Below are positions 29,768 through 41,001 of a stretch of DNA of 64,000 nt, piece after piece (positions within the stretch are counted from its first letter, which is position 1; each line of letters starts with the position of its first letter). The stretch is from NCBI GenBank assembly GCA_037355855.1, contig CM074764.1, forward strand, positions 806,001 through 870,000, given 5' to 3'. Position numbers and translations under genes: made by a program. Source of the DNA: Pseudo-nitzschia pungens (Eukaryota > Bacillariophyta > Bacillariophyceae > Bacillariales > Bacillariaceae). The notes beneath the pieces were generated by a model. The model made no database searches, was not told the DNA's origin, and saw only the letters and a list, made by a program, of their open reading frames with translations.

Positions 29768-32027
29768 TGTTGTCGGTTGGTTCTGAATTCGAAACGAGCA
29801 GGACTGGGTGTTGTTTCTGGACGTTTGAGAACACAAGAAACAATTAGCACACTGCGTTGTTCGTTGCTAGTAATGGTTTGGAAGTCGGCGTTACTCGTTC
29901 CCGCAGTAGGCGACTAAGTCTTCACAGAACTTGTTCTGTACAGCACCGTGTTTACAATATTGCTGGAATCAAACCATGACAATTCTGTACGAACCGTATT
30001 TCAATGATCATTTTTTTTTTCCTTTTTTCTTTTTTTTAAAAAAAAAAAAAAATACTGTATTACTAAGAGATTTATTATTTTTTGATGAAATCTTGTACGT
30101 GTACTGTACGGTAAACCATTTTCAACTGTGGGACCAGTACTTGGGGTTGAGTAAGAGAAACTTACATCATACGTAACTGTACTGAATACTGTAGGAACTG
30201 AATGTAGATACCAGTACGAGAGGTGCAAGAACTTTTACTTTACGATGTAAGTACGAAGTACCTCTTAGTAGTAAGTTACTAGTAGTAGTTTTTGAGTACC
30301 TACGGACGTAGTAAGGTAAGTTAGTAGTACGAAGTACTTGTGTGCTTTTTTTTTCGTGTTTGCTTTTAAAATGGAAAAGATGGTACTAGTAGTACTACTA
30401 GTACTACTAGTTGTTGTTCCTTCTTCATTCTATCCCCCCAAGCCTGATAATCTGACACATTAGTTCTTGCTTGTCCTTCTATTGCACAATACTTGGGAAC
30501 TTTGTAGGTAGTACAAAGTTGTGAAGGTATCAATTTTCATTAGGAGGAGGCTTGAATTCTTGTTGCTTCTTGTTTTTTGCTTGATTGAATACTTTCTTGT
30601 CTCCTCAACAAAGAGGACAGGTGTCTCCTCCTTATTCTGAGTCAAACACGAATGTGAGAGTAGTTGTATTGGTCCATCTTCCATTCAGACTTGGAGTGGA
30701 CTGATATGCCCTGATAAAAGAAGTAATGGAAATATCCAATACAGAGCAGACCAGAAATTCTCTTGTTGAGGACGATGCTGTGGATGATGGGATGATACTA
30801 CTACTACTAGTAGTAGTAGTAGTAGTAATACAGTACTACTAGTAGTAGTTGTACTACTAATTGTAAAGCTGCCAGCACTCTTGAATTGGTTTCCTGCTAC
30901 TACTAGTACTTCACATACAAATTTGGATTTGTCACTCAACCATGCCTGACTCCTATTGATGTAGTCTACATATCCAAGTGACTCAAATATGAAATACTCT
31001 GGATTGACGAGGAGGCAAAAGAGGGGATTACTAGTACGGTAGAAGAAATTGAATCTTCAATCGATTGCAACGATCCAGCATGAGTTCACAGAGGATCGGG
31101 GGTGCTGCGCTGAAACTGCAATACAATACATTTTTTATTTGTACTCACATACGCGTACCCTACGTGAAGTTACCCATCATATCACGCAACCTTGCGGCGT
31201 TCCTTTGACTTTGTCAGCGAAGATCGGCTTGTCCTTGATTTGGACAATAAGGACACAAAGATAAACTTCCGTACTGGTGTTACTGGTCTACATTCCGCGA
31301 TATTCTGTGAAACCCATCCTCTACCGGTTGGACACATAATTACCTGTAAACGACACAGTAATTCTTTCCATCCAGACGGTTAGTAGAACCCATTCGATTT
31401 TGATTGTTGTTGTTCTTGAGATGGATCGAAAAATTGGATTCAAACGCCACAGTCACCAGTCACAGACGAAAAAAGCCATCGATCCCAAAAAATTCTCGTT
31501 CCCGAACGTCGGCGGCAATCGGTGCCGGCTCGAATTGAAATAACTTTTGGGGCGTGTTTGGCGCGAAATGGGGTGTTCTCATGAAGCACGAGTCATAAGT
31601 GACAGGCGCCTTTTAAAAAAATAGCTTTCATTTTTTGCATAGTAAGGTGTCCCTTCAACTCCGATCGTCCCTATGTGACACTTTCATGATGTCACAAAAT
31701 GCCTAAACAGTATCTAAATATTTTTCCAATGGAATCACTCAATAATTCAATGTTCGTCAATTTTCGGCGGTACGATAGTGGGTGATGGAGATTCACATTC
31801 AAAATGGAGTAAAAAATGAAGGGTACGTACTTGTAGGACCGCATGCACCCACAGTTTCAAGGAGAAACCACTATCTTTTGGATATTTGACATAGTCCATC
31901 CATCGGTTATTGCTGATACATGTATTCGGTCAACCGTTAACACGCAATCGGAAACCGTCTTGAATCCAAATCTACAAACAAACGAACGATCCATCAAACC
32001 ATCGATCCATCAAACCATTGGCTCGAG
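29768..32027. other. AT-rich intergenic with triplet foldbacks
   Basis: No gene seen. There is a long T/A homopolymer stretch at 30009-30052 and TAC/GTA triplet repeats in inverted orientation at 30380-30412 and 30796-30858. (ATCC)n-like tracts lie just before the PEBP-like gene (31990-32020). Confidence 0.5.
30796..30821. repeat. 26-bp perfect palindrome of TAC/GTA triplets
   Basis: A (TAC)n arm meets a (GTA)n arm at a central CTAG. More GTA/TAC copies follow to 30858. Confidence 0.9.
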
Positions 32028-33116
32028 ATGACAAGAACATCCATCAACGCCCACTCACGTCATCCCAAGCTATCGTGCTTCCTCCTTGGTATTCTCCTCA
32101 CGGCGGCCAGCAATTTCATCCACAACAACTTTGCCTGTTGGGCGGCGGAAGTAGTTCCGGGTGAAGATGAAGGTGTCGCGACAGCCGTGTCGGCACTTCC
32201 CTCCCTGTCGTCTGAGATCACCGCCTGCGAAAAGAACTCCCCGAGGACAAAAGCCCGTCCCTGTCCCGATCCTTCCCTCCTCAGGCTCTCGTACGTTTCG
32301 AGGGGAGCCGTCGACTGCGGCGGAGCGCTGACCCCTGAACAGGCAAACATGGCGCCCCGGGTGCGGGTGGCCGATTCCGCCATCATCGACGCCGATGGCC
32401 TGTACGCGATGGTCCTGGTTGACACAACTACCACGCCCATCGGATTTGACTCGGAGTTTGATTCCATTCGCCCCATTCTGCACTATGGAGCTGTCAACAT
32501 TCCGGGATCCTCCCTGCTGATGGGCCTTTCCCTCGATCGTTCCGACCAGTTTGACGTCTTTTTTGCGTACCAGGGACCGGTCAGTCCGTCTTTGATGGTC
32601 ACGGATCCACGAGTGATCGACCCGAGCGAAGGGGATGACAGAGATATTGCCAACGACCTCTTGGTGTACGAGTTCTTCCTCGGCGCCCAGCCAGACGGGG
32701 AGGATCCCCTCGTGGTCCCCGAGGAACTCGTTGACAGTAGTCCCCTCCGCTTTGACTACGAGGCGTTCTTCGACGAGACGGTGGGGATCGGATTCGAAAA
32801 TATCACGGCAACGACGCATTTTCGCTCTGGCAGCTGCGTGCGAGATCCTGTCGTTACCATTGGAGAGAAGGAGGAAGACGATTCGTCTGTCGGGGTTGCC
32901 GACGACAACCCTCCTCCGTCGGAGACAACCGCAGCAAAAATGGAACCCGATCCACCGGATCCCGTGGCAAGCGGTAGCGACAGCAAAGAACCCGAAGAGT
33001 TGGAACTACTGAATGGAACAACTGCCGTTGGCAGCGGAGCGAGGAAGACGACAACGCGAAACTTCGTAACGATGTCTGTGGTGCTCGTAGCAACTTCTTC
33101 TGCTTTGGTTTGCTAG
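32028..33116 (+). CDS. secreted PEBP-like protein
   Basis: 362 aa, ATG at 32028. A signal peptide covers about residues 13-40 (LLGILLTAAS...ACWAAE). The body follows phosphatidylethanolamine-binding protein order: LTPEQANMAPRVRV, DGLYAMVLVDTTTTP (PEBP YTLVMTDPDAP), ILHYGAVNIPG (PEBP H-x-x-VVNIPG), FAYQGPVSP (PEBP Y-GP-PP), DLLVYEFFLGAQP and FDYEAFFDE. The DPDAPS ligand motif is replaced by Thr-rich sequence, so ligand binding may be lost. The C-terminal ~90 residues are acidic and end in a hydrophobic segment (FVTMSVVLVATSSALVC), consistent with a GPI signal. Family assignment rests on the order of motifs, not on identity of ligand residues. Confidence 0.6.
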   Translation: MTRTSINAHSRHPKLSCFLLGILLTAASNFIHNNFACWAAEVVPGEDEGVATAVSALPSLSSEITACEKNSPRTKARPCPDPSLLRLSYVSRGAVDCGGALTPEQANMAPRVRVADSAIIDADGLYAMVLVDTTTTPIGFDSEFDSIRPILHYGAVNIPGSSLLMGLSLDRSDQFDVFFAYQGPVSPSLMVTDPRVIDPSEGDDRDIANDLLVYEFFLGAQPDGEDPLVVPEELVDSSPLRFDYEAFFDETVGIGFENITATTHFRSGSCVRDPVVTIGEKEEDDSSVGVADDNPPPSETTAAKMEPDPPDPVASGSDSKEPEELELLNGTTAVGSGARKTTTRNFVTMSVVLVATSSALVC

Positions 33117-33677
33117 GCAAAAAGTTATCCGTTTTCAGCCACTAACACATTCGAAAACGCAACCAATTGAAAAAGGAACTCCCAGCAAACCAGAGCAGAC
33201 CATCAGAATGGTTGGGGGGGTCCGTGACTAGCTAGGTTACTCCTTTCCGCATGGCAAGGCAGCCATCAACAAACCATTTCCCAGTCGAAGTGCAAATGCA
33301 TATAACGCCGTATATGTACTGAGAATCACAAACATTGCCGCGAAGAAATTCTTGCTTGGCCCCTGACAACAAGAACGACGCATTACTACCAAGTTCCGCG
33401 GCAAATTTCAACCGAAGTATATGTTTTTTGTGCTAAAGTGTCGTAAATGAAAATTAGTATAGGCTGATTATTTTTCTTATCTACAGAACCTCCGACGTTA
33501 TTCACTTGTTGCAAGAGTTCTGAATTTGATTTGCGGCATTGCTTTTGAACTTCATACGCTGCCTGTAACAAGATGGAAGCATCACTGTTCTACCAAATTC
33601 CAGCAGATGCATGTGTTTCATGTATGGATATCTCGGGCTGACTATAAGGGTCATCTCTTCCCACTGAGAATGAACCA

Positions 33678-33860
33678 ATTACTCAGTATTAGGGATTGTG
33701 GATGAAGAAGGCAAAGAAGACGATTGACTGCTGCTGCAGAAAGAAAAAATAGAGCGGCAACCGTCCAAATTACTCAGAATTATTAGGGATTGTGGATGAA
33801 GGAGATAATGAAAACGTCTGACTGCTGCAGGAAGAAAAGAATAGAGGGACAACCTCCAAA
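33678..33860. repeat. ~91-bp imperfect tandem direct repeat
   Basis: Copy 1 starts ATTACTCAGTATTAGGGATTG (33678) and copy 2 starts ATTACTCAGAATTATTAGGG (33769). Both contain GGATTGTGGATGAAG and GACTGCTGC, and end CAACC(G/T)CCAA. Confidence 0.85.
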
Positions 33861-33877
33861 ACAGAGTTCACAGGGGA

Positions 33878-33950
33878 TGGAGATTGCTTTAGTCGGACCG
33901 GCGACCTTGTGCATGCTAAGCACACGTGCTACCAACTGCGCCAAACCCCC
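33878..33950 (-). pseudogene. tRNA-Ala(AGC)-like sequence, degenerate T arm
   Basis: A 73-nt cloverleaf can be drawn. The acceptor GGGGGTT pairs with AATCTCC (with G-U pairs). The D arm includes a box-A-like TGGCGCAGTTGG with one mismatch. The anticodon stem TGTGC/GCACA closes loop TTAGCAT (anticodon AGC, alanine). The T arm is broken: GCCGG faces AAAGC and only two pairs form, and box B (GGTCCGACTAA) departs from GGTTCGANTCC. This looks like a decayed tRNA gene or a tRNA-derived repeat head rather than a working tRNA. Confidence 0.6.
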
Positions 33951-34387
33951 TCGTACCTTCGATGTCTTATGATATGAATTGAGAATTCAAGACTTTGGTA
34001 TTGTTCAATAAGATTTTTACTTTGTTTTCCTTTTGGGTGTGACCATCTGTTTCATTTTTTGTCACACTACTTTAGCAGATACCTTATTGAAATGACGAAA
34101 GTGAAACAGGAGCTTTCCTTAAGATGTCTCGCGGGATGCTCGAGGTTAGGCTGTTCTATCAAGCTAAACTATGATGCCAACAAATCACGGTGGAGTATGC
34201 AATCAACGAATCAAAGAATAGCAATTGACGTTATGTTTATCGAGACGCGTAAATTTACGTTCAATTGCCACATTCAAGGGCTCTTTTTGAGGTGCGTCCT
34301 TCTAAACTTCCTTCCGAAAAACAATTCATTATTACCACAATAAACTCATACAAGCACATATTATACAAAGTATCAAGTGTCTCAAGT

Positions 34388-35539
34388 TCACACCATTTCC
34401 GTCGTGTTCTTGGTGTTATCAACCTTCAATGTCGAACTCTCTTCCTCTTCTGAAGACACCGCCGTAACGTCCCGTCCCTGTTCTAATGACGTGGTCAAGT
34501 TATCAACCGACCCATTCCTCCTTACCTCGGTATTCGCTTGATCTTTCTTCAAGTTTTGCTTCAATGGACCGTTCTTCTTCGCCATCGCACCGCTCATTCG
34601 ATTCAATTTCTCAGTGAGTCCCTCGATCGTTTCAGACCTAGTTTTCGACGAGGCCGGAAGACACATAAAGCGAACACTAGCCATATGTCCCGAAATGATA
34701 TCCGCGAGATCGGTGTAACCGTCTTTGAACATGGTGTGGTAGGTGTCTTCATCAACCTCGAAGATTCCGGGTTTGATTCTGTGCACGAAAAAGCCTTCCT
34801 TTCCTACCTTCGTATCTTCTTTTCGTATCATCAGAAAGTGTATATCGTCCTCGAGGTTTTCGAATGCCATTTGAACTTGATCAGGCGGGGTCAACTTTCT
34901 GCTAAGTTCAGCGCCCTTCTCAAACTTATCCTCGATGTACCGAAATATCTCGTCTGCTTCGTCCTTATCAAAATCCTCGTTCGGAATTGTTTTGAGATGG
35001 AGATCAATGTCTTCCATTACTGACTTCATTTCGTCCGACACCAGCTTGTGTTGCTCTGCTTTTCTCTCGTAGTTCAATGCCTTTCCGAGATTCGTTATGA
35101 TCAACAGGATTGCACCGATCGCTGTGTCAATCAGGGTCCTCATGAGCTCGAGACGCGTCTCGAGGAAATCAAGGTCTTTTTGCTCGCCACCCGGCTCTGT
35201 TGCATTGAAATTTGAGTTGTCTTGGCCCATTACCGAGCCGGTCTCAGCGTATTTGATCGTATTAAACAACGGCGTCGACACGGTCGCCCACACCGCCAAC
35301 AACTGGACCGGAATGAAAATGAGGCACATCTGTTTCTTCCCAAAATAGCGTTCCGACAAGAGGTTTACGAGATATTTTTTTTCAACCAACAAATACATCC
35401 TATGCAACCTCCGTGCGTGGTCTTGCCTTTGGATTCGTAATTCTTCCTTGGTCGGCTCGATTGTAGAGGAATCAGAATCGTTGCCATTCCTTCGCTTTGT
35501 CCCCCCCATGACAAAACTGGCTTTCCGCATCTTCGTCAT
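34388..35539 (-). CDS. two-TM protein with cytosolic helices, SLATT-like architecture
   Basis: 383 aa, ATG at 35539. A basic, helical N-terminus (ARRLHRMYLLVEKKYLVNLL) leads to TM1 (CLIFIPVQLLAVWATVSTPLF, about 71-92), then a ~40-aa loop, TM2 (LIDTAIGAILLIITNLGKAL, ~135-155) and a long cytosolic helical region starting NYERKAEQHKLVSDEM. The tail is charged and Ser/Thr-rich. Two TM helices flanked by helices, with a K-A-x-x-H segment just after TM2, recall SLATT/DUF4231-type 2TM domains, which in prokaryotes act as membrane effectors and also occur in large algal viruses. That comparison is inference from layout only. Function unknown. Confidence 0.6.
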   Translation of the reverse strand: MTKMRKASFVMGGTKRRNGNDSDSSTIEPTKEELRIQRQDHARRLHRMYLLVEKKYLVNLLSERYFGKKQMCLIFIPVQLLAVWATVSTPLFNTIKYAETGSVMGQDNSNFNATEPGGEQKDLDFLETRLELMRTLIDTAIGAILLIITNLGKALNYERKAEQHKLVSDEMKSVMEDIDLHLKTIPNEDFDKDEADEIFRYIEDKFEKGAELSRKLTPPDQVQMAFENLEDDIHFLMIRKEDTKVGKEGFFVHRIKPGIFEVDEDTYHTMFKDGYTDLADIISGHMASVRFMCLPASSKTRSETIEGLTEKLNRMSGAMAKKNGPLKQNLKKDQANTEVRRNGSVDNLTTSLEQGRDVTAVSSEEEESSTLKVDNTKNTTEMV

Positions 35540-37731
35540 CGCTATAGTTGTGTGATATTATGGATATTGCGAAACTATCCTACGAAAAACTGTAAGGTTA
35601 CTTGTTAGTTAACATTCTTGTTTCGGAGCTCAACGACATGGATTGCCCTGAGCGGATAAAGAATAATGAACAGGCTCGTGAGAATAGGGTTGTTAGGGGT
35701 AAGTAGGTACGTAAATCACACTACGAGTATCCTGAATCCCGATATCGTCTGAAAACAAAAACCTGTAACGGGAAGAAAGGCAAATAATGTTCCTGTCAAC
35801 TGTGGACAACAATAATTAAATATTTTTACTGTAATTAATAATTATTGTCGACACAATGATCTCAGACGAATACTCGACAAATTTTATTAAGGTAACAGCT
35901 TTACTGCGAGTCCGACAACAATTGAGACTTGTTTTTCGTTCTAAATTGCATGAGATTCCGTATAATTCTCGTTGAACGGAATCTCGTAATTAAAGACGCG
36001 AAACGAGTCTCAATTTTTGTTGAAGCATAGTATCAAAATTGTCCAGAGAACATTATCGGCATCAAGATTGTTAAAAATCAAATCCTAAAAAATACGGCAA
36101 TTGAACGCAATATGATAATTGAACGCAATATGCTTATTAATGCAACACGAAAGAAATACCACATAACGCAATCCGGATAGTAGTAAGGTTTACTGTATCA
36201 AAAAAACATCAGGATGTCTTTGAGAGTCATGTAATCGAGGCCGAAGATCTTACTTCGTATTATTCTGCCTCTGCTGCCGTAACTTAGTACTACCCGATAG
36301 TATCAAAGTTCGTTAGTAGGGGTTACAAATGGTCTCTAAAAGTTGGCATTTTCGGTTGGATCCTTCTTTTACGATGCAAGTCTGAATCTCATTTATTAAT
36401 AATAATATACTTATTTAAATAACTTAACTTCTTGCAGAATCCATCCAATACATGAGGAAGGGCAATGATGTTCTTACTAGTATCATCTGATGAAATGAAT
36501 TGCTCCAAGGCTGAAATGTCCAAGGCCATACCATAGGAAGGCTTACTCCTCATTTGGCTGATGGATGTCTCTTTGGTCTACTACTACTATTTGCAATTCC
36601 AATGCCTGCACTTGACTGAAATTTTCCCCTCCTGTTTGCACATGATGGTCTTGTTATTTTATCATCCATACAAGAAGTTCTTCCGCCACACAAATGAACC
36701 TGCTGGTGGTGGTGCTTCTTCGTGATTTTTGGAAGATTTGGGGAGTTTCATTAGACAGCAGCAGCAGCAGCAGCAGCAACAACAGAACTAGTAGTTTCCA
36801 ACCCACCACTCTCTTCATGGTGATTCTTGATCATTCTTTCTGTGTAATGGAATTGAACCACATTGCTACTACTACTACTATTATTATAATTGGCAGAGAC
36901 CGACTTTGTGTTGCCTTTTTCTAAAATCAACATGGATATCTTGTTTGGCCATAGCCCCACCACTCTCAATTGCACATGCTGAACCCAGAAAGCATATCAG
37001 TATTACAGCCGGACAACATCCACAGCAATTGATTGGTAAATTCATGCCATGGAGTTTCCCATGGGGGGGTGTTTTGGATATTGTGAGGGGGGGGCGGAAA
37101 CTTGCGACATGCGCAGAATTTCCTAATAAAAAATTATAGAGAAACTTGAGCCTAGTGGCCCAAGTAGTACGGCATCACGTACAGCCTGGCGTAGCACCGC
37201 AAGGATGCACGCTCGTGTATGGACCAGCTCCACCGTAAGGCCACGGACCTGCTTGATCGTCCGCAAACCTCTCTAAGGTAAGTATGGGAGGCACCTCTCT
37301 CGCCTTGGCAATGTTTCCGACAAGCCTAACCTATCCTAAGAATTCTGCAAGCAGTCCGTAAAAGTCTTATTATGTTTTCGAAATGTTTGTTCAGACTGTT
37401 CGATGCACGATTGATTCAGTCGTAGTTTTTCCCACCGTACATCCCACCGACAGCCATCCATCGGCCATTACCGGTAAGGTTACTGTAAGGTTTACGAGTA
37501 CCACTTTCGAGCTTAAAATAATAATGAAAGATACCGGTAAGCTTACTCGTACTGGTACAAGTACGTAAGGTTACATCACTTATTCCTTTTCGTTCCTTTC
37601 GTCTCGTTCGGAAACGAAGCACCATACGAGTAAGATACCGGTAGCGTACGGCTCTCTCCGACGGCATCCTTCCTCCCACAAACAAGACTGCATCCCGACA
37701 CCATCTCTGCTCCGGCCCAACAGTTTTCACC
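35540..37731. other. AT-rich intergenic with foldbacks and microsatellites
   Basis: No supported gene. It contains a MITE-like foldback (35912-36024), a short tandem AATTGAACGCAATATG x2 (about 36098-36132), a CAG/CAA microsatellite (36756-36785), (CTA)n near 36863, and TAAGGTTA-family motifs near 35593, 36183, 37475-37495 and 37566. Confidence 0.5.
35912..36024. repeat. nested foldback, MITE-like (113 bp)
   Basis: Outer arms (about 35912-35938 and 35999-36024) match as inverted repeats around AATTGAGACTTG / GAGTCTCAATT. Inner arms GAGATTCCGT (35952-35961) and ACGGAATCTC (35976-35985) are perfect. There is no coding capacity and no clear target-site duplication. Confidence 0.65.
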
Positions 37732-39757
37732 ATGGGCAAGCGCAAAAAATCCGGCGGCGGTCGCAACGCATTCGACAATCCCCTGGCCGCCGCTCGGAGC
37801 GGAAAAGCGACGACGACTCCGGCGACAAAGGCAGTTGCTGCCGACGAATCCGCGCTGATTGATTTCGATTTTGGAAAAGGGAAACGGAAGGATTCGTCAT
37901 CGATTTTGTCCGCGAAAATGAACCAAAAGGCGGAACAAATCTGGCACCGGAGGTCGGGAGCCGGCTTTCACCTGTTTGTCGAATACTACGCGGGGCAGCC
38001 GGAAGGGATCGCGGCGAGGTTCGATTCGGCGGAAGCGGCGGCGGCATCCGCATCCGCATATGCATCTGCAGCAGACAGAAATGGATTGACCCGGAACGCC
38101 GCGACTTCAGCTCCTGCTCCATCGGGAGCCGGCTTGTCCAGGGCGGCACTGCGGCGCAAAAAGAAAAAGCGCAAAACGACAACTGCAACGACAACTACAA
38201 CTACAACGACAACTACAACGGTGGCAGCCACCCCGGAAGAGACCCTACCACCTGCCGAGAAAGCTGCCGGTGACTCCCAGACCGCGCTGCATTCCCCGCC
38301 CGAGAAGATTCCACCCCATCTCTACGACTCGCTTCTCTACAAGGGTCGGTTGCTGGAAGTGCTGGCAGTCGGCAGCGAAGACCGCGACAATCGGAGCCGC
38401 CGCGATCGCTTCCCCCGACTTTTACCGATTCCTGGCGGCCCTCTCGAAACCCTTGCCCCTGACCTTTCGCTTCCGTCGCTATCCCGCCGAACAATACCGA
38501 CGGCTCCGGACCATTGCCGGGCTGAAACAGATCCTGAAGGGACCCACGCTCGCTTCGTCCGGTGCGCAACCCGTCGCATTCGATCCCGACCACATCTACC
38601 AGGCGGTGCCCCGGTCCAACCGGGAGTGGGCCCTGGACAAGGCCTCCCTCAAGCGCGCCTGCCCGGAACTCAAGGAATTCCTGAACGACCACACCCGCGA
38701 CGGAACGATCGCCCGGCAGGAGCTGGGGAGCATGCTGCCGGTGTGGCTCCTGGACGCGATCGGCGCGTTCGAGGGACGACAACGAGGACGACAAAAAACG
38801 ATGCGGGTCCTGGACGTCTGCGCCTCGCCGGGATCCAAGACCCTGCAGGCTTGCGAACTGGTGGCGCCGGGCGGGGGCCGGGTCCGGGCCAACGACGTGA
38901 ACGCCAACCGGCTGGAGTCCCTGCGGGAGGCCGTCCAGCGGTCCGGGGTGTTTGGGAGCGACGATCCCAACGACGACGGCGACGACGACGACGGCGAAGA
39001 ACAGAAAGACGGCGCCGGAATGGAGGCCGCGGTCAGATACTCCAACGTCGACGCGTCGAGGTACCCGATCCCCGGATCGGAATCCAAGAAATACCCCATC
39101 ATCCTGTGCGACGTACCCTGCTCCGGCGACGGGACCTGCCGCAAGGACGTCCACGTGATTCCCAACTGGACGCCGTCGATTTCGAACGCCCTCCACTCGC
39201 TCCAGGTCAAGATCCTGGTGCGGGCCATGCGGTGCGTCTCCCGAGACGGCATCGTCAGCTATTCGACCTGCAGCCTGAATCCCATCGAGGACGAGGCCGT
39301 GGTGCTGGCCGCCCTGGACCGGCAAGCGCAAGAGGACGCGGGTTTGGAATTCGAGCTGGTGCCCGTCACGGAATCGCTGCGGAACGGATTGGTCTTGCGC
39401 CCGGGGGTTTCCCACTGGAGGGTGGCGGACTTTCGATATTCCCGGGGCGACGACCGAGTCAATCGCGAAAACAGCGAGGTCGACGACGACGACGACGACG
39501 ACGACAAACACAGCCACAGTCGTATTCACATTGACAGCGAGGACGATACCGATAACGACGATCGACCGGCCCGGCTCCGGTGGCACGATTCCTACCGACA
39601 AGCCGTTGCCGACGGAATGGAGGGGGCCCTGCCCACCATGTGGCCACCGAGCAAAGAGGTCGCTTCGGCGGTGCCGCTGGATCGGTGCCTTCGGTTGTGT
39701 CCCCAGGACCAGGACACGGGGGGATTTTTTGTGGCACTCCTGAGACGAATAAAATAA
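37732..39757 (+). CDS. NSUN2: NSUN2/Trm4-type RNA m5C methyltransferase, one frame break
   Basis: From ATG 37732 the frame runs to about 38380, then continues in the +1 frame to the stop at 39757. Dropping one base gives 674 aa. The catalytic half is clear: SAM motif VCASPGSKT, ANDVNANRL, CDVPCSGDGTCRKD with the PC cysteine, YSTCSLNPIEDEAV with the catalytic TC cysteine (codon 39269), and the Trm4-specific end TMWPPSKE...LDRCLRLCPQDQDTGGFFVALL. The N-terminal FVEYYAGQPEG matches the start of NSUN2 (FEHYYQ..PEG), and FYRFLAALSKPLPLTFR follows it as in NSUN2. Between these two blocks lies a diatom-specific insert (poly-Ala, KKKKRK, poly-Thr) that contains the break, between codons LEVLAVGSED and SPDFYRF (38362-38410). 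The enzyme methylates cytosine-5 in tRNAs. Confidence 0.85.
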
Positions 39758-39806
39758 GTGCGGTGCTCTGTAATGGATGAGACGACACGAGATGAGACGA
39801 AAATCA

Positions 39807-39829
39807 TCCGATCCGATCCGATCCGATCC
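39807..39829. repeat. (ATCCG)n pentamer repeat
   Basis: Four ATCCG units about 50 bp after the NSUN2 stop codon. Confidence 0.9.
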
Positions 39830-40488
39830 AATTACGAAGTACTCATTTACGATACGAAACTCCCAACTACTAAAGCATTTTCTAGAGTTCTCATTGCCGA
39901 ATTGTTCATCTAGGAGAGTCAATCGTCAGAACTCAAAGAATGCAGTGCAGTAATCTCGGTATGAACCCCGGTGAGAGGTAGGCACGTGTAGTTTCCAACT
40001 ATCCTTTCCACCGGGACACTTCTCCTCTCCGTGCATTCCTTCGATTCTATGCTCGATGTTTGTCAGCCAAGACGATTTCGCTCCCGTTTGACCCTCGGCA
40101 TTGCGAGTTTGAGATGTTTGGTTGGTACCCGTACCGTAAGCGAGAGAGCGCTTGTTTCGTGTCTCCTGTCCCATTCCTTGCCGCTGTCGTTGGCATTGTT
40201 TGGATGATTTTTCTAAGTTTTCCCGAGAAATGAAACGTCACGACTCGATCCAATCGCGAATTTGTCCCCCACTCATACGGTAAATTACGGTACTGTAAGT
40301 TAACCTTACTTGTACCGGTAAGTTAAGACCTCTGGCAACATTTACTATTTTCAATTTGGCAATGAATTGGTTGGATGAAGGCTTCATGGCTTCTTGTACG
40401 GTAGGAACCGCTGCCTACGGTAGCCTTACTGTAACAACATACCGTAACTTACCTACTCGGTCCAAGTACCATACTCAATACTACAAAG

Positions 40489-40563
40489 TTCCTATCAGCT
40501 GTCCCCTGGTTCTACATCATCAACTACTAATTTTTACGGAAACCGGGGGACAGCTGATAGGAA
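40489..40563. repeat. hairpin, 18-bp perfect arms
   Basis: TTCCTATCAGCTGTCCCC (40489-40506) and its exact reverse complement (40546-40563) flank a short loop. The stem continues past one mismatch with GGTT/AACC for four more pairs. Confidence 0.9.
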
Positions 40564-41001
40564 TTCCGTAGTACCATAACTTGTGCTTCAAAATACCGAA
40601 TGTACTACGAACTATTGTACGATATGTACCTAAATTACCTTACGGATCAGGAGTTCCAAGTCCGGAGTAATTTCAACGACCAGCACTGAGTACGAACTTG
40701 TACTAAGGTTTTTACCAGTATTGATGGGTAAGGTTTACGGTATATCAACGGTTCATGCTTTCAAACATTATTTTTTGATGAAACGATTGGTGCACCACAC
40801 AACACCGAGCATTGGGGTGGTGTATCGCATGGACAGTAGAGGAAACACAACACAAGAGATCACAGGAAGAAAAAAAAAACTGTGATTGCAAGTCGACGTC
40901 TCGTGGCGTGTTGGTTGATGATATCATATCCCAGGGGCGCTTGAATCCGTCGGTGTCTGTTTGAGATTGGAATGTCGAAGTAACCGCACCATACAAAGTA
41001 A

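Larger units (their letters stand above)
33117..34387. other. intergenic with direct repeat and tRNA-like sequence
   Basis: No protein gene seen. It contains the ~91-bp imperfect direct repeat (33678-33860) and the tRNA-Ala-like sequence (33878-33950). Confidence 0.5.
39758..41001. other. intergenic with pentamer repeat and long hairpin
   Basis: No gene seen. (ATCCG)n at 39807-39829 lies just after the NSUN2 stop. A perfect 18-bp-arm hairpin lies at 40489-40563, and TAAGGTTA-family motifs near 40298 and 40720. Confidence 0.5.

Noticed and set aside
30009..30052. T/A homopolymer block as an origin or integration scar
   Set aside because: A simple homopolymer in an AT-rich spacer; no target duplication or other support.
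38213..39922. 569-aa minus-strand open frame
   Set aside because: It is the antisense shadow of NSUN2 in GC-rich DNA; the plus strand has all the methyltransferase motifs.
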